Source: Candidatus Aenigmatarchaeota archaeon (GTDB lineage: Archaea; Aenigmatarchaeota; Aenigmatarchaeia; JACPZZ01). From it: DNA of 64,000 nucleotides. The notes beneath the pieces are model-generated. The model ran no database searches and had not been told where the DNA came from. It saw only the letters and a list, made by a program, of their open reading frames with translations. Of the stretch, positions 1-9,315 are shown in pieces. Location: the NCBI GenBank assembly GCA_016202815.1, contig JACQNZ010000004.1, positions 121,522 to 185,521 of the forward strand, given 5' to 3'. Within the stretch, counting starts at the first letter, position 1, and the number at the start of each line of letters is the position of its first letter. Position numbers and translations under genes: made by a program.

Positions 1-830
1 GGACGGAAACTGCAATAACGCTTGCGGATAAGAAAAACGGGATAAAATTCAGCCTTGGAGGCAAACCGGCCGAAGGAAAACGCAACGAAGATACCATAAA
101 TTCAGTAAAATCTTTTCTAAAGGATAAAAAATTGGACGTCGGCCTGGAGATAGATTCTGCAAACTACAACATCAAAGGCGGGAGCAGCGACTCCGGGCTT
201 GCCGCGCTTTTTTCCGGGCTTAACGAGCTGCTGGGAACGAAAATGAAAACCGCGGAGATAGCCGGTTATGCCATGCGCGGTTCCGAGTCGGCGATACGGT
301 CTGTTTACGGCGGACTGAGCAAGATCGTTGTTGACGAACCGGAGATGCACGGCGTCGCGATTGCGTCGTCGAAGGACCTGGACGCGATAAGAATATTCAC
401 AGTTTATTTCGATTATCCGGGCAGGATAACAGCGGATGAAATACACGCCGCGATAGTTACGCATCCATGGTACAAGCATCGGGTTGACCGCATACCGTTC
501 TGGATAAAAGGCATAGAAGATGCGATAAAGAAGAAAGATTTTGTGACTGTGCTGAAAAACGCCGAAGAAAACATACGCAATGCGCATTACCTGCTTGAAG
601 ACGTCGGGTTGCGCGTGCGGCGGAAAAAAATCATGGATTGCTGGATCGATGTGGAGGAGATGCGCGCTGCCGGACTTCATGCTTATTGCCTGCAGGGCGG
701 GGGCAATCTCGTTTCGATTGCCTGTTTGAAAGAGCAGGCCGATAAGGTTTATTCGGAACTTGTTGGAAGGGGCTGGTCGCCATTGAAATACAAGGTCGCC
801 GGCGGGCCGAAAGTAATCAGGAGCGATTAA
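1..830 (+). CDS. Diphosphomevalonate decarboxylase-family protein, candidate mevalonate 3-kinase (5' partial)
   Basis: GHMP-superfamily protein cut by the left edge. The frame is open from base 3, so the TTG at 132 is not the true start. The visible part has the phosphate-binding segment KGGSSDSGLAAL, the family arginine in SAIRSVYGG and a C-terminal domain aligning with diphosphomevalonate decarboxylases. Where that family has a catalytic aspartate (TIDTGA in the paralog at 1697-2680), this protein reads CLQGGG, so Asp is replaced by Gln. Mevalonate 3-kinases of Thermoplasma belong to this family and phosphorylate without decarboxylating. A 3-kinase role is therefore my inference; family membership is well supported. 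The stop directly precedes the ATG at 831, so it is the first visible gene of a tight mevalonate operon. Confidence 0.75.
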   Translation, partial: TETAITLADKKNGIKFSLGGKPAEGKRNEDTINSVKSFLKDKKLDVGLEIDSANYNIKGGSSDSGLAALFSGLNELLGTKMKTAEIAGYAMRGSESAIRSVYGGLSKIVVDEPEMHGVAIASSKDLDAIRIFTVYFDYPGRITADEIHAAIVTHPWYKHRVDRIPFWIKGIEDAIKKKDFVTVLKNAEENIRNAHYLLEDVGLRVRRKKIMDCWIDVEEMRAAGLHAYCLQGGGNLVSIACLKEQADKVYSELVGRGWSPLKYKVAGGPKVIRSD

Positions 831-1700
831 ATGATCTACGATAATGATACTTCTATCCTTCTGTGCACAGGGTTGGGGCTGGATAAAATTTCCGGCCTGG
901 TAAGCAAAAAAGAAGATCAGATAGAAGCGGGCCTCGGGAAATTCGGCAAGAAATACCTTGAGAGGTATATGGTATTCAAGGAGTATAGAAAACTGGTAGC
1001 GCAGGGAAAGTTAAAAGAGCCCATCGTACCGATAATAGCCGCAATGCCTTGCGTAGGCAAGACAACGATGGCGCGTGAAATTGCGACGGCTTTCGGCATC
1101 GGCAACGTGGTCGGCGGTGATGCCTTCCGCTCCGCGCTGCGCGGTTTCTTTTCCAAGGAAAAAAACCCGGAATTTTTCACTTCAGTTTATGAAGCATGGA
1201 AATTTTTTGGAGAAAAAAACAAAGGAAACATAATCAAGGGCTTTGAAGCGCAGGCCAGGATAATGAACAAAGCGGTTGAGAGAATGGTGGCGGACCGCGG
1301 CATCCGCGACGGCGAGTCGATGGTTTTCGAGTATCTGCATTTCCTGCCGTCGCAATACGACAAGGAAGTGCTGAATTATCCAAGCGTTATCCCGATAGTC
1401 CTGAAGCTGGAGTCGCTTGCGGTTCACAAGGAAAGGGTAAAGATGCGCGACCGGAAAACCCACTTGAAAGGGGATTCTGCAAGGCTGTTGAATGCGTTAG
1501 ACGCTTACAGGGTAATGCAGGAACACCAGTGTGATGATGCAAAGAAACAGGGCATACCGGTTGTCGCAACGGACGACTGGGAAAGTGCGGTGGACAAGGT
1601 GTTTGACATCGTAATAAAAAGGATCAAAAAACTTACAGACGCGGAAGAGATCAGGGAGCCGGAAAAAATATCCAGATTAAGGACGGAGCGCAAAACATGA
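831..1700 (+). CDS. P-loop kinase, 2-phosphoglycerate kinase-like; candidate mevalonate-phosphate kinase
   Basis: A 289-residue kinase with an N-terminal helical region and a Walker A loop AAMPCVGKTT at about residues 70-79, followed by GGDAFRSALR, the pattern of 2-phosphoglycerate kinase-like P-loop kinases. It starts one base after the preceding stop and overlaps the decarboxylase ATG (1697) by four bases, so the three genes are co-transcribed and probably translationally coupled. Sitting between two decarboxylase-family genes, it is a candidate for the P-loop kinase that phosphorylates mevalonate 3-phosphate at O5 in the Thermoplasma route, or for a stand-in phosphomevalonate kinase. A genuine 2-phosphoglycerate kinase for cyclic diphosphoglycerate synthesis is possible but not suggested by the neighbours. 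Confidence 0.7.
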   Translation: MIYDNDTSILLCTGLGLDKISGLVSKKEDQIEAGLGKFGKKYLERYMVFKEYRKLVAQGKLKEPIVPIIAAMPCVGKTTMAREIATAFGIGNVVGGDAFRSALRGFFSKEKNPEFFTSVYEAWKFFGEKNKGNIIKGFEAQARIMNKAVERMVADRGIRDGESMVFEYLHFLPSQYDKEVLNYPSVIPIVLKLESLAVHKERVKMRDRKTHLKGDSARLLNALDAYRVMQEHQCDDAKKQGIPVVATDDWESAVDKVFDIVIKRIKKLTDAEEIREPEKISRLRTERKT

Positions 1701-2680
1701 AAGCGACTGCGACAGCCAACTCAAATACGGCCTTGGTGAAATATTGGGGAAAGTATGATGAGAAGCTAATACTGCCAATGAACGGCAGCATTTCTTTGAC
1801 TGTTGATAAACTGAGCACGGCAACGACTGTGGAATTTTCCAAGGATTACAGGCAGGATGCTATCGAATTAAACGGCAAAACAGCCGAAGGCAGGGAAAAA
1901 GAGAGAATCGCCGGACACCTGGACCTGATAAGGAAAATCTCAAAATCAAGGGAGAAAGCAAGGGTTGTTTCAAAGAATAATTTCCTGACAGCAGCGGGCC
2001 TGGCGTCGTCAGCGTCCGGGTTTGCGGCATTGACCGTTGCTGCCTGCGACGCGGCTGGATTGGATTTGGATAAAAAAAACCTGTCGATCATAGCGCGGCA
2101 GGGTTCAGGTTCATCGTGCCGTTCCATATTCGGCGGTTATGTTGAATGGGTTGCGGCGAAAACCTCGGAAAAATCTTACGCGAAACAGATAGCGGATGAA
2201 AATCACTTCGACGTAAGGGACATAGCTGTTGTGGTCGAGGCTGCGAAGCGCAGATATACGACAAGGGAAAGCATGCAGGCGAGCGTGAAAACGTCCCCGT
2301 ATTACGGGGCGTGGCTGAAAGCCGCGGGAAGCGATTTGGAATCAATGAGAAAGGCTGTTATCGGAAAAGACTTCACCCTGGCTGGAAGGACGGCCGAACT
2401 AAATTCCCTGATGATGCATGCTACGGCATTGACGACCACACCAACGATACTCAACTGGTCGGCGGCGACGATATCAATAATGCACGCTGTGCAAGATTGG
2501 CGGGCGGAAGGATTGGAATGTTATTACACCATCGATACGGGCGCCCATGTGCACATACTTTCTTTGCCGGGCAATTCCAAAGAGATAGTCAAGCGCGTCA
2601 AGCTTATTGAAGGCGTTACCGATGTCATCGAAAACAGGCCGGGAAAGGGGGCTGAAATTGTAAATGAACATCTATTTTGA
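1697..2680 (+). CDS. mvaD: Diphosphomevalonate decarboxylase (or bisphosphomevalonate decarboxylase)
   Basis: A 327-residue GHMP-family decarboxylase that keeps the catalytic set. Lysines lie in ALVKYWGK (K15, K19), the glycine/serine-rich loop AGLASSASGFAAL is at about 99-111, the arginine is in SSCRSIFGG (R142) and the aspartate in YYTIDTGA (D280). It converts a doubly phosphorylated mevalonate to an isopentenyl (di)phosphate in the cytoplasm for archaeal lipid synthesis. ATG overlaps the end of the kinase gene by four bases. Whether the substrate is mevalonate 5-diphosphate (classical) or 3,5-bisphosphate (Thermoplasma-like) cannot be read from sequence alone; the flanking genes leave both open. 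Confidence 0.85.
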   Translation: MKATATANSNTALVKYWGKYDEKLILPMNGSISLTVDKLSTATTVEFSKDYRQDAIELNGKTAEGREKERIAGHLDLIRKISKSREKARVVSKNNFLTAAGLASSASGFAALTVAACDAAGLDLDKKNLSIIARQGSGSSCRSIFGGYVEWVAAKTSEKSYAKQIADENHFDVRDIAVVVEAAKRRYTTRESMQASVKTSPYYGAWLKAAGSDLESMRKAVIGKDFTLAGRTAELNSLMMHATALTTTPTILNWSAATISIMHAVQDWRAEGLECYYTIDTGAHVHILSLPGNSKEIVKRVKLIEGVTDVIENRPGKGAEIVNEHLF

Positions 2681-2689
2681 GCTGGTGTT

Positions 2690-3619
2690 ATGATCATAAC
2701 TTCAGCGCCTGGAAAACTTGTGTTGTTCGGAGAGCACGCTTCGCGCCACGGGAAGCCAATTTTGGTGCAGGCCGTCGACAGCAGGGTTTATGTTATTATG
2801 AAGCCGCGCAGGGACGATAAGATTTTTTTGACATCCAGGAATTATGGCGTCGTTAAAGAGGGATGGCCCAGCAATAAGCTGGACATCCTGTCCGCGTCAA
2901 TACAGAAATTTTTTGAAAAGACCGGCAATAGAGCAGGTTTCGACCTTGAGGTAAGATCGGACGTGAAGGCAGGCACGGGTTCTTCCAACGCCGTCACTGT
3001 TGCGTCGTTGGGTGCTTTGGACGAATTTTTCGGTACAGGCATGAAAAAGAAGCAGATAGCGGACCTGGCTTTTGAAGCCAGTTCGGGCGTCACAGGTTAC
3101 GGAAGCGGCATGGACGTAGCCGCGTCGACATACGGCGGCATAATATATTATATCAAAGGAAAGGTTGCGCGGGTTGTGACTAATGAAGACTTGCCCCTGG
3201 TAGTGGGCAACACGGGCATAAAAGCAAAGAGCGGTCCCATCATCAAAAATGTGCAGTACCTGGAAAAAAAATACCCTTCCATTTTGCCCGTTTTTATTGA
3301 CAAGATTGGCGGGATAGTGGACGAAGCTGAAAAGGCGGTAAGAAAGAAAGACTTCTGGACACTCGGGGAGTTGATGAACATCAACCACGGGATCTTATCG
3401 GCAATGGGCGTAAGCTCAATTGAACTTGAAAAGCTCGTTTTCGCAGCCCGCAAAGCCGGTGCGTTTGGCGCGAAGCTGTCCGGCGCGGGAATAGGGGACA
3501 ACATGATCGCGATTGCGCCAGAAAACGGCAAGCGCGTCGCAAGCTCGATCAGAAAAGCCGGCGGCAGAATACTGTCCGTCAAAGTGGGCGAAGGACTCAG
3601 GGTTGAGAGAAGCGATTAA
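2690..3619 (+). CDS. mvk: Mevalonate kinase
   Basis: A 309-residue GHMP kinase. Visible hallmarks are SAPGKLVLFGEH at the N-terminus, the ATP-binding GTGSSNAVTVASL, SGMDVAASTYGG containing the conserved Asp of mevalonate kinases, LMNINHGILSAMGVSS, and the C-terminal GAFGAKLSGAGIGD. It phosphorylates mevalonate at O5. ATG lies nine bases after the decarboxylase stop, closing the cluster. The N-terminal HASRHG differs from the usual HAVVYG of the family, and GAGIGDN replaces the common GAGGGG, so specificity could have shifted. Its presence beside a candidate 3-kinase means the organism may have both 5- and 3-phosphorylating activities. Confidence 0.85.
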   Translation: MIITSAPGKLVLFGEHASRHGKPILVQAVDSRVYVIMKPRRDDKIFLTSRNYGVVKEGWPSNKLDILSASIQKFFEKTGNRAGFDLEVRSDVKAGTGSSNAVTVASLGALDEFFGTGMKKKQIADLAFEASSGVTGYGSGMDVAASTYGGIIYYIKGKVARVVTNEDLPLVVGNTGIKAKSGPIIKNVQYLEKKYPSILPVFIDKIGGIVDEAEKAVRKKDFWTLGELMNINHGILSAMGVSSIELEKLVFAARKAGAFGAKLSGAGIGDNMIAIAPENGKRVASSIRKAGGRILSVKVGEGLRVERSD

Positions 3620-3651
3620 ATATTATCTACCCCGCGGCCAATAGATTAAGT

Positions 3652-4974
3652 ATGGATATGCGGAAAACGGCGTTTTTGTCATCTTTTTCACTTATCCTGA
3701 TTTTTAATTCATTTTATGCGTTTGCCCGGCTGGACTTGATGACGGACAAGGACGAGTACCAGACAGGCGAGACAATAAAAATCGGCGGATTTTCCGATTC
3801 CGATAATGTGACAATATCGATAGTAAGCCTGTTCCAGCTGGATGCCGTAAGGCTCGTGAATGCGGAAAAGGGCTCGTTCGCTTATGATTATCAGACATTG
3901 CCGGGGGATTATGGCAAGGCATTGATAAGGGCGGAGTCAGGCGGCGTTGAAAGGGAAAAGCAGGTTTTCATATCCAAAGGCGGGACCGAATCCCTGACAA
4001 CAGAGTTTATAACGCCGGCGAACAACGAACGTTTTTACAGAGGAGGCAACCTTACCCTGAAGGTCAGGGTTTCCAAGGACGGCGCACCGATAAACGATGC
4101 GAATGTGTCGTGCAACCTGATGTTTCCCGGCCCGTTCCGGCCTGTCACACCGATAAATCTTATCCGGGTCGGCGATTTTTTCACTGATACGTACCAGATT
4201 ACCGAAAGCGATGTAAGAAGCGGGGGAATCTATTATCAGGATTACCAGATTGGCCGCGGCGACCCGACGCAGACGTGGGTCATCAAATGCGTTGCCAAAA
4301 CCTCGGGCTGGCAGGGGGGCGCATCACGGTCGGTGCGTGTCGTGAACAGCCAGATACTAATGGATTTTCTTTCGCCGTCGGAAATTGTAGTGGAGAACGG
4401 TGCGCACCTTGATGTAATGTTAAGGGTGTATTACCAGGACGGAAGCCCTGCCGTGAACGCGCTTGTTGTCCTTGAAGATTCGGATGGAAGGCTGGCGAAG
4501 CTGGACAAGCTTTCGGACTCCGGCATTTACGGCTTTAAAAACTATGATACCACATCGGACAATGATTATCTCGCCGTGACAGCGATAGCCAGCGACGATA
4601 TGGGCAACGCGGGCAAAAAATCCATTGTTCTGCGGATTGTGAGAAATAACATCGGCCAGATGATGTATAAGCTATGGTGGACAGTGCCGATGGTGATGAC
4701 GATAATACTGCTAACGCTATACCTTGAAAAGCAGGTCGAGCTTTCCTACGCGGACAGCGTTTCGAGGCCGAAGAAGCTGAAAAACTCAATAGCAGAGTTG
4801 GAGCAGGAGAGAGGCTTGATAAGCGCGTCCAAAGCTTCTGTTGAGGAAAACTATTACAAAAGAAAAGTGGACGAGAAGGCGTTCCGCCACATGATGGAAG
4901 ACTATGAGCGGAAATTCATCGAGTTGGGCATAAAAATAAAGCAGCTTAAGCGGGAACTAAGGGATCTGGAGTAA
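3652..4974 (+). CDS. Secreted, membrane-anchored surface protein with Ig-like domains and cytoplasmic coiled coil
   Basis: A 440-residue protein with an N-terminal signal peptide (basic start, then a hydrophobic run ending near YAFA). About 310 residues of beta-rich, Ig/CARDB-like extracellular sequence follow, then one transmembrane helix around residues 343-360 (WWTVPMVMTIILLTLYL). The remaining 80 residues are charged, heptad-like and probably a cytoplasmic coiled coil. No enzyme motif seen. A TATA-like stretch (TAAATATTAT) lies about 35 bases upstream of the ATG, so transcription is probably independent of the mevalonate operon. Function unknown; a structural or signalling surface role is inference. 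Confidence 0.7.
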   Translation: MDMRKTAFLSSFSLILIFNSFYAFARLDLMTDKDEYQTGETIKIGGFSDSDNVTISIVSLFQLDAVRLVNAEKGSFAYDYQTLPGDYGKALIRAESGGVEREKQVFISKGGTESLTTEFITPANNERFYRGGNLTLKVRVSKDGAPINDANVSCNLMFPGPFRPVTPINLIRVGDFFTDTYQITESDVRSGGIYYQDYQIGRGDPTQTWVIKCVAKTSGWQGGASRSVRVVNSQILMDFLSPSEIVVENGAHLDVMLRVYYQDGSPAVNALVVLEDSDGRLAKLDKLSDSGIYGFKNYDTTSDNDYLAVTAIASDDMGNAGKKSIVLRIVRNNIGQMMYKLWWTVPMVMTIILLTLYLEKQVELSYADSVSRPKKLKNSIAELEQERGLISASKASVEENYYKRKVDEKAFRHMMEDYERKFIELGIKIKQLKRELRDLE

Positions 4975-5037
4975 CCTTCCGGTTAAAACAATATATACAG
5001 GCCGAGATGAATCATTGATTATACCAGAGGTTTTGTC

Positions 5038-5709
5038 ATGGCCATAGAAAGGGTTCCTACAGGGATAAACGGGCTAGACGAACTGATGGAAGGCGGTTTC
5101 GTCAAGAATTCTTCGGTACTGGTTACGGGCAAAACAGGCGCAGGCAAGACGACGTTCATCAGCCAGTACTTGTACGGCGGGGCCAAGCTTTACAGGGAGC
5201 CGGGCATACTCGTAACAACAGAGGAAACGTCGCGCAGCATCCGCAACCACGGCTCAAGGTTCGGCTGGAACATGGAAGAACTGGAAAACAAGGGACTTCT
5301 GAAAATCATTGAAGTCGAACCGTTTTCCATAGACACGCTGGTTACGATGCTGGAAAAGGAGATACAGGGGATGCACGCGAGGCGCATTGTGATAGACTCT
5401 GTGAGCATGTTTGAAATGTACATAGACAAGCAGCTGGAAATGAGAAAAATGCTGTTTAAGACTTTGCGCAGGCTGAAAGACCTGGGCACGACGGTCATGA
5501 TAACGGCTGAGATACCCGAAGATTCGCAATCGCTGAGCCGTTACGGCGTCATAGAATTCGCCGCAGACGCTGTTATTGTCCTCCAGTACATGACGCTTAC
5601 CAAATACAAAAGAAGCCTTCTGATACGAAAGATGCGCGACACCAACCATTCCACGGACATACACCCGTTCGAAATAATGGAGAGCGGAATAAGCATACTG
5701 TCTATCTAA
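5038..5709 (+). CDS. RAD55/KaiC-family RecA-like ATPase
   Basis: A 223-residue single RecA-fold ATPase. It opens with RVPTGINGLDELMEGGF, typical of KaiC/RAD55-like proteins. The Walker A loop GKTGAGKTT is at residues 31-39, the acidic ETS stretch near 62, and a Walker B-like RRIVIDSVS near 117. Archaeal members are regulatory or recombination-linked ATPases; which applies here is not clear. TATA-like AAAACAATATATAC lies about 45 bases upstream of the ATG. The 3' end overlaps the convergent DUF475 gene by four bases. Confidence 0.8.
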   Translation: MAIERVPTGINGLDELMEGGFVKNSSVLVTGKTGAGKTTFISQYLYGGAKLYREPGILVTTEETSRSIRNHGSRFGWNMEELENKGLLKIIEVEPFSIDTLVTMLEKEIQGMHARRIVIDSVSMFEMYIDKQLEMRKMLFKTLRRLKDLGTTVMITAEIPEDSQSLSRYGVIEFAADAVIVLQYMTLTKYKRSLLIRKMRDTNHSTDIHPFEIMESGISILSI

Positions 5710-6623
5710 TTGTTGCCTTCGATTTTCTTATGCGACATGTAGAAGGCGTAGCCTACCGTTGAGAGAGTTGTTATGGTCGGCAGTGAGACGGGCAGATGGA
5801 AACTAAAACTTTCGAGCAGCATGAAAACGCCCAGCAGGGCTATTGATGTCATCGCGCCGTTTTTCAGCCAGATGTATCTGGAGATCTTTCCTATTCCCAT
5901 GATGGTAAGCTCACGCAATGCGAGCGAGCCTATGCCAAGGCCCAGGAATATGTAGAGGAGGTTGGTCGTGAATGCGAACGCGCCTATCACGCTGTCAAAG
6001 CTGAACACCATGTCCAAAACTTCCAGGTACATGAACTTGGAAACATCGGGAGCTTCGCTCTTTATCATCTTCGCCTCCTTTTTTTCCGCGCTCTCCTTGA
6101 AGCCGTAGAGTATGAAAAAAGCTGCGCTGCCCATTGCAATCATTATCATCATCGGCGGGCTGGCGCGGGCAAGGTACATCAGCGCCACAAGAAGTGTGGC
6201 AGCAAACGCGAAAAACCACACGTCGTGGTCTTCGTCCAGCAGTTTTTCGTGCGGGAACAATGGTTTTTTCTTTTCCATGAAAAGCCAGTGGAAATAGACC
6301 AGCAGAAGGAACATGCCACCGAACGACAGTATCAGGTATTTTTGCTGTTCTATTGCGTCGTGGGCCAGCGAACTGTCTGAGGTGAATAAATTAACAATGC
6401 CGTCAACGGATATGTTTGGAACCAGCAACCAGACCATTGCCAGAGGCAGGACCAGGCGCATCAAAAGGACAGCGGTAAGGATGCCGATGAATAAAAATAT
6501 TTTGCGCCACTTGCGGCCCATGGTTTTCAGCACGTGGGCGTTTACTATGGCGTTGTCGATGCTCACGATTATCTCGAATACGACGAGCCCAACGACAATG
6601 AAGAGCGCATCAAGTGCAGCCAT
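5706..6623 (-). CDS. DUF475/TerC-superfamily integral membrane protein
   Basis: About 305 residues with roughly eight hydrophobic segments. Two family signatures are visible: EIIVSIDNAIVNAHVL in the first helix and LDMVFSFDSVIGAFAF in the second half, each with the acidic residue-in-membrane pattern of the TerC/YkoY/DUF475 superfamily. Members of that superfamily include metal (notably manganese) exporters. ATG at 6623 is preferred over an upstream TTG at 6635. Divergently transcribed from a P-type cation ATPase across a 74-base gap, suggesting shared cation homeostasis, which is inference. Confidence 0.8.
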   Translation of the reverse strand: MAALDALFIVVGLVVFEIIVSIDNAIVNAHVLKTMGRKWRKIFLFIGILTAVLLMRLVLPLAMVWLLVPNISVDGIVNLFTSDSSLAHDAIEQQKYLILSFGGMFLLLVYFHWLFMEKKKPLFPHEKLLDEDHDVWFFAFAATLLVALMYLARASPPMMIMIAMGSAAFFILYGFKESAEKKEAKMIKSEAPDVSKFMYLEVLDMVFSFDSVIGAFAFTTNLLYIFLGLGIGSLALRELTIMGIGKISRYIWLKNGAMTSIALLGVFMLLESFSFHLPVSLPTITTLSTVGYAFYMSHKKIEGNN

Positions 6624-6697
6624 GTGAACCGGCAATAGTGTTTAGGCGGAACTTCTTTAAAAAAGAAGTTCACATTAATCTAGATAAGGAAATTGTG

Positions 6698-9313
6698 ATG
6701 AAGTACGATAAAAGCTACCGCGGACTCTCTTCTTCAGACGCGGCTGGAGCGTTAAGCACGTTCGGCAAAAACAAACTCACGGAAAGAAAGGGCGAAAGCC
6801 CTGTCAAACTGTTTATGGGCCAGTTTTCAAGCGTTCTGGTAATAATATTGGTACTGGCTGCCCTGGTTTCGTTTATTTTGGGCGAGACGATTGATGCGGT
6901 CGCCATAATCTCAATAGTGATCCTTAACGCGGTTTTGGGATTTGTCCAGGAATACCGGGCCGAGAAGGCTTTGGGCGCGCTGAAAAAAATCATGAGCCCC
7001 GCAGCAAGAGTAGTGCGCGACGGCGAAGAGATTGTCGTTCAGGCTTCGGACATAGTGCCGGGTGATCTGGTCCTTCTGGAGGCCGGCGACAAAGTTCCTG
7101 CTGACGGCATACTGACAGAGTCTTTCAGCCTGCGGGCGGATGAGTCGGCACTGACAGGCGAATCGTTCCCTTCTGAAAAAGGCGTAGATGCGGACAAAGG
7201 CGAGGATGTGACAATCGCGGACAGAACGAACAGGGTTTTCATGGGCACCTCCATAACCTACGGCCGTGCAAAGTTCGTGGTTGAAAAGACCGGCATGGAC
7301 ACAGAGATAGGCAAGATCGCGGGCCTGATCCAGGAACCGAAAATAATGAAAACGCCCCTGCAAGAGAAGTTGGACGCTTTCGGCAAGGATATGTCAAAGG
7401 TCATCCTTTTGGTCATAGCTTCGATATTCCTTCTGGGCGTTTACGAGGGCGTTAACGCGTTCAGGATGTTTTTGGCGTCGGTTTCGTTAGCTGTCGCAGC
7501 GATACCGGAAGGGCTGCCTGCAGTTGTTACGACGTCGCTGGCGTTGGGCGTTTACAGAATGTCCAAGCAAGGCGCAATTGTGAGAAAACTTCCCGCGGTT
7601 GAAACCCTGGGCGCGACAACGGTCATAGTAAGCGACAAGACCGGAACGCTGACGGAAAATGAGATGACTGTGAGAAAAATCTATACACCATCCAAGGCCT
7701 ATGAGGTGAGCGGCATTGGATATAAGACCGAAGGCGGGTTCACGCCTGCCGCGGGCGACGACCTGGATTTATTGCTGACCGCGGGCGTGTTGTGCAACGA
7801 TTCGTCCGTATTTGCGCAAAACGGAGAAGTCCGTGTCGTAGGGGATCCTACGGATATATCGATTCTTGTCGCGGCAGCGAAGGCGGGCCTGCGCAAAGAA
7901 GCGTTGAGCAGAGAGTATGAAAGAAAGCATGAGATAGTCTTCGATTCCGAAAGAAAACGGATGAGCGTTGTGGTGTCAACCCCGTCCGGCGAAACGGTTT
8001 ACGTGAAAGGTGCCATTGATATTTTGCTCGATCTTTGCTCGAAGGAGCGGAAAGGCGGCAAAGAAACAAAGTTAACAGAAGAAAGAAAGTCGGAGATAAC
8101 CAAAACAAGCGAATCGATGGCGTCCGAAGCGTTGCGCATCATAGCAATAGCGTACAAGAATTATGCGGGAAATGATTACGATGAAGGCAAGGTGGAATCC
8201 GATCTCGTATTCCTTGGTTTTGTGGGGATGATTGACCCGCCGAGACCCGAAGCGAAGGAATCGATAAAAACGTGCAAGGCCGCGGGCATAAAACCCGTGA
8301 TGATTACAGGCGACCACAAAATAACAGCGGTGGCTATTGCGGATGAGCTTGGTTTTCCCGAAGGGCGCGTGATCACAGGCAACGAGCTGGACGAACTGAG
8401 CGACGAGGAATTTGGAAAAATAGCCGGCGAAATTTACGTTTATGCGAGAATGTCGCCGCAACACAAGAGCAGGATAGTGAAGGCGCTGCAGAAAATGGGT
8501 GAAGTCGTTGCGATGACAGGCGACGGAGTGAATGACGCGCCGGCTTTGCGGATGGCTGACATAGGGGTTGCAATGGGCGTAACAGGAACGGATGTGGCCA
8601 AGGAAGCGTCGACGATGGTCCTGACCAATGATAACTTTGCGACAATAGTAAGCGCAGTGCGCGAGGGCCGCGGAATATACGACAACATAAGGAAATTCAT
8701 CTTTTACCTTTTGTCCTGCAATACGGGCGAGGTTTTCACAGTGTTCTTTGCTATACTGCTGGGCTCGACGGTGATGAAGGATTTGGCCTTGCCGCTGACC
8801 GCCATCCAAATATTGTGGATGAACCTGCTGACGGACGGGTTGCCCGCTTTAGCGTTGGGCGTGCAACCCCCGGAGAAGGACATAATGAGCAGGAAGCCCC
8901 GCGACAAAAAAGAAGAGATGGTGAACAGAAGAACGCTGTTTGACATTGTTTTTGTGGGCATTTCGATAGCGTTGATCACGCTGGCCGTGTTCCTGGGCAA
9001 TATCGGAGATGTGAGAAAAGCCCAGACCGCCGCATTTACTACGATAGTGTTCTTGCAGCTGTTCCATTCGATTAATTCCCAGTCCGACAAATCTATCATG
9101 AAGGCTGGTTTGTCAAACAGGTACCTGGCGTTTGCAATACTCACGTCGTTCGTCTTGCAGCTTGCTGTCGTATATGTTCCTGCGTTGGATATTGTTTTTG
9201 ATACGGTCCCGCTGCCGGCCGGGGACATGGCAGGGATAATTTTAATCTCTTCGCTGATAATACCGATTGTTGAAATGAAGAAATTCGCCCTTAGAAAGGC
9301 AGACGTTGGCTGA
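6698..9313 (+). CDS. Type II (Ca2+-type) cation-transporting P-type ATPase
   Basis: An 871-residue ion pump. Visible are the actuator TGES motif, PEGLP in helix M4, the phosphorylation site DKTGTLTENE, the hinge TGDGVNDAPAL and NLLTDGLPALALG in M6. PEGLP plus NLLTD is the signature of SERCA/PMR1-like Ca2+ or Mn2+ pumps rather than heavy-metal pumps, which carry CPC. The N-terminal half-sequence SSSDAAGALSTFGKNKL matches the cation-ATPase N domain. I chose the ATG at 6698 because the longer frame has no conserved upstream sequence and would cross the promoter. The stop is three bases before the next ATG. Confidence 0.9.
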   Translation: MKYDKSYRGLSSSDAAGALSTFGKNKLTERKGESPVKLFMGQFSSVLVIILVLAALVSFILGETIDAVAIISIVILNAVLGFVQEYRAEKALGALKKIMSPAARVVRDGEEIVVQASDIVPGDLVLLEAGDKVPADGILTESFSLRADESALTGESFPSEKGVDADKGEDVTIADRTNRVFMGTSITYGRAKFVVEKTGMDTEIGKIAGLIQEPKIMKTPLQEKLDAFGKDMSKVILLVIASIFLLGVYEGVNAFRMFLASVSLAVAAIPEGLPAVVTTSLALGVYRMSKQGAIVRKLPAVETLGATTVIVSDKTGTLTENEMTVRKIYTPSKAYEVSGIGYKTEGGFTPAAGDDLDLLLTAGVLCNDSSVFAQNGEVRVVGDPTDISILVAAAKAGLRKEALSREYERKHEIVFDSERKRMSVVVSTPSGETVYVKGAIDILLDLCSKERKGGKETKLTEERKSEITKTSESMASEALRIIAIAYKNYAGNDYDEGKVESDLVFLGFVGMIDPPRPEAKESIKTCKAAGIKPVMITGDHKITAVAIADELGFPEGRVITGNELDELSDEEFGKIAGEIYVYARMSPQHKSRIVKALQKMGEVVAMTGDGVNDAPALRMADIGVAMGVTGTDVAKEASTMVLTNDNFATIVSAVREGRGIYDNIRKFIFYLLSCNTGEVFTVFFAILLGSTVMKDLALPLTAIQILWMNLLTDGLPALALGVQPPEKDIMSRKPRDKKEEMVNRRTLFDIVFVGISIALITLAVFLGNIGDVRKAQTAAFTTIVFLQLFHSINSQSDKSIMKAGLSNRYLAFAILTSFVLQLAVVYVPALDIVFDTVPLPAGDMAGIILISSLIIPIVEMKKFALRKADVG

Positions 9314-9315
9314 CC

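Noticed and set aside
117-680. Long antisense frame opposite the first gene
   Set aside because: No recognisable domain, arises opposite a well-supported GHMP gene in biased codon usage.
132-830. TTG at 132 as start of the first gene
   Set aside because: The same frame is open back to base 3 and encodes family-like residues there, so the gene is truncated by the window edge.
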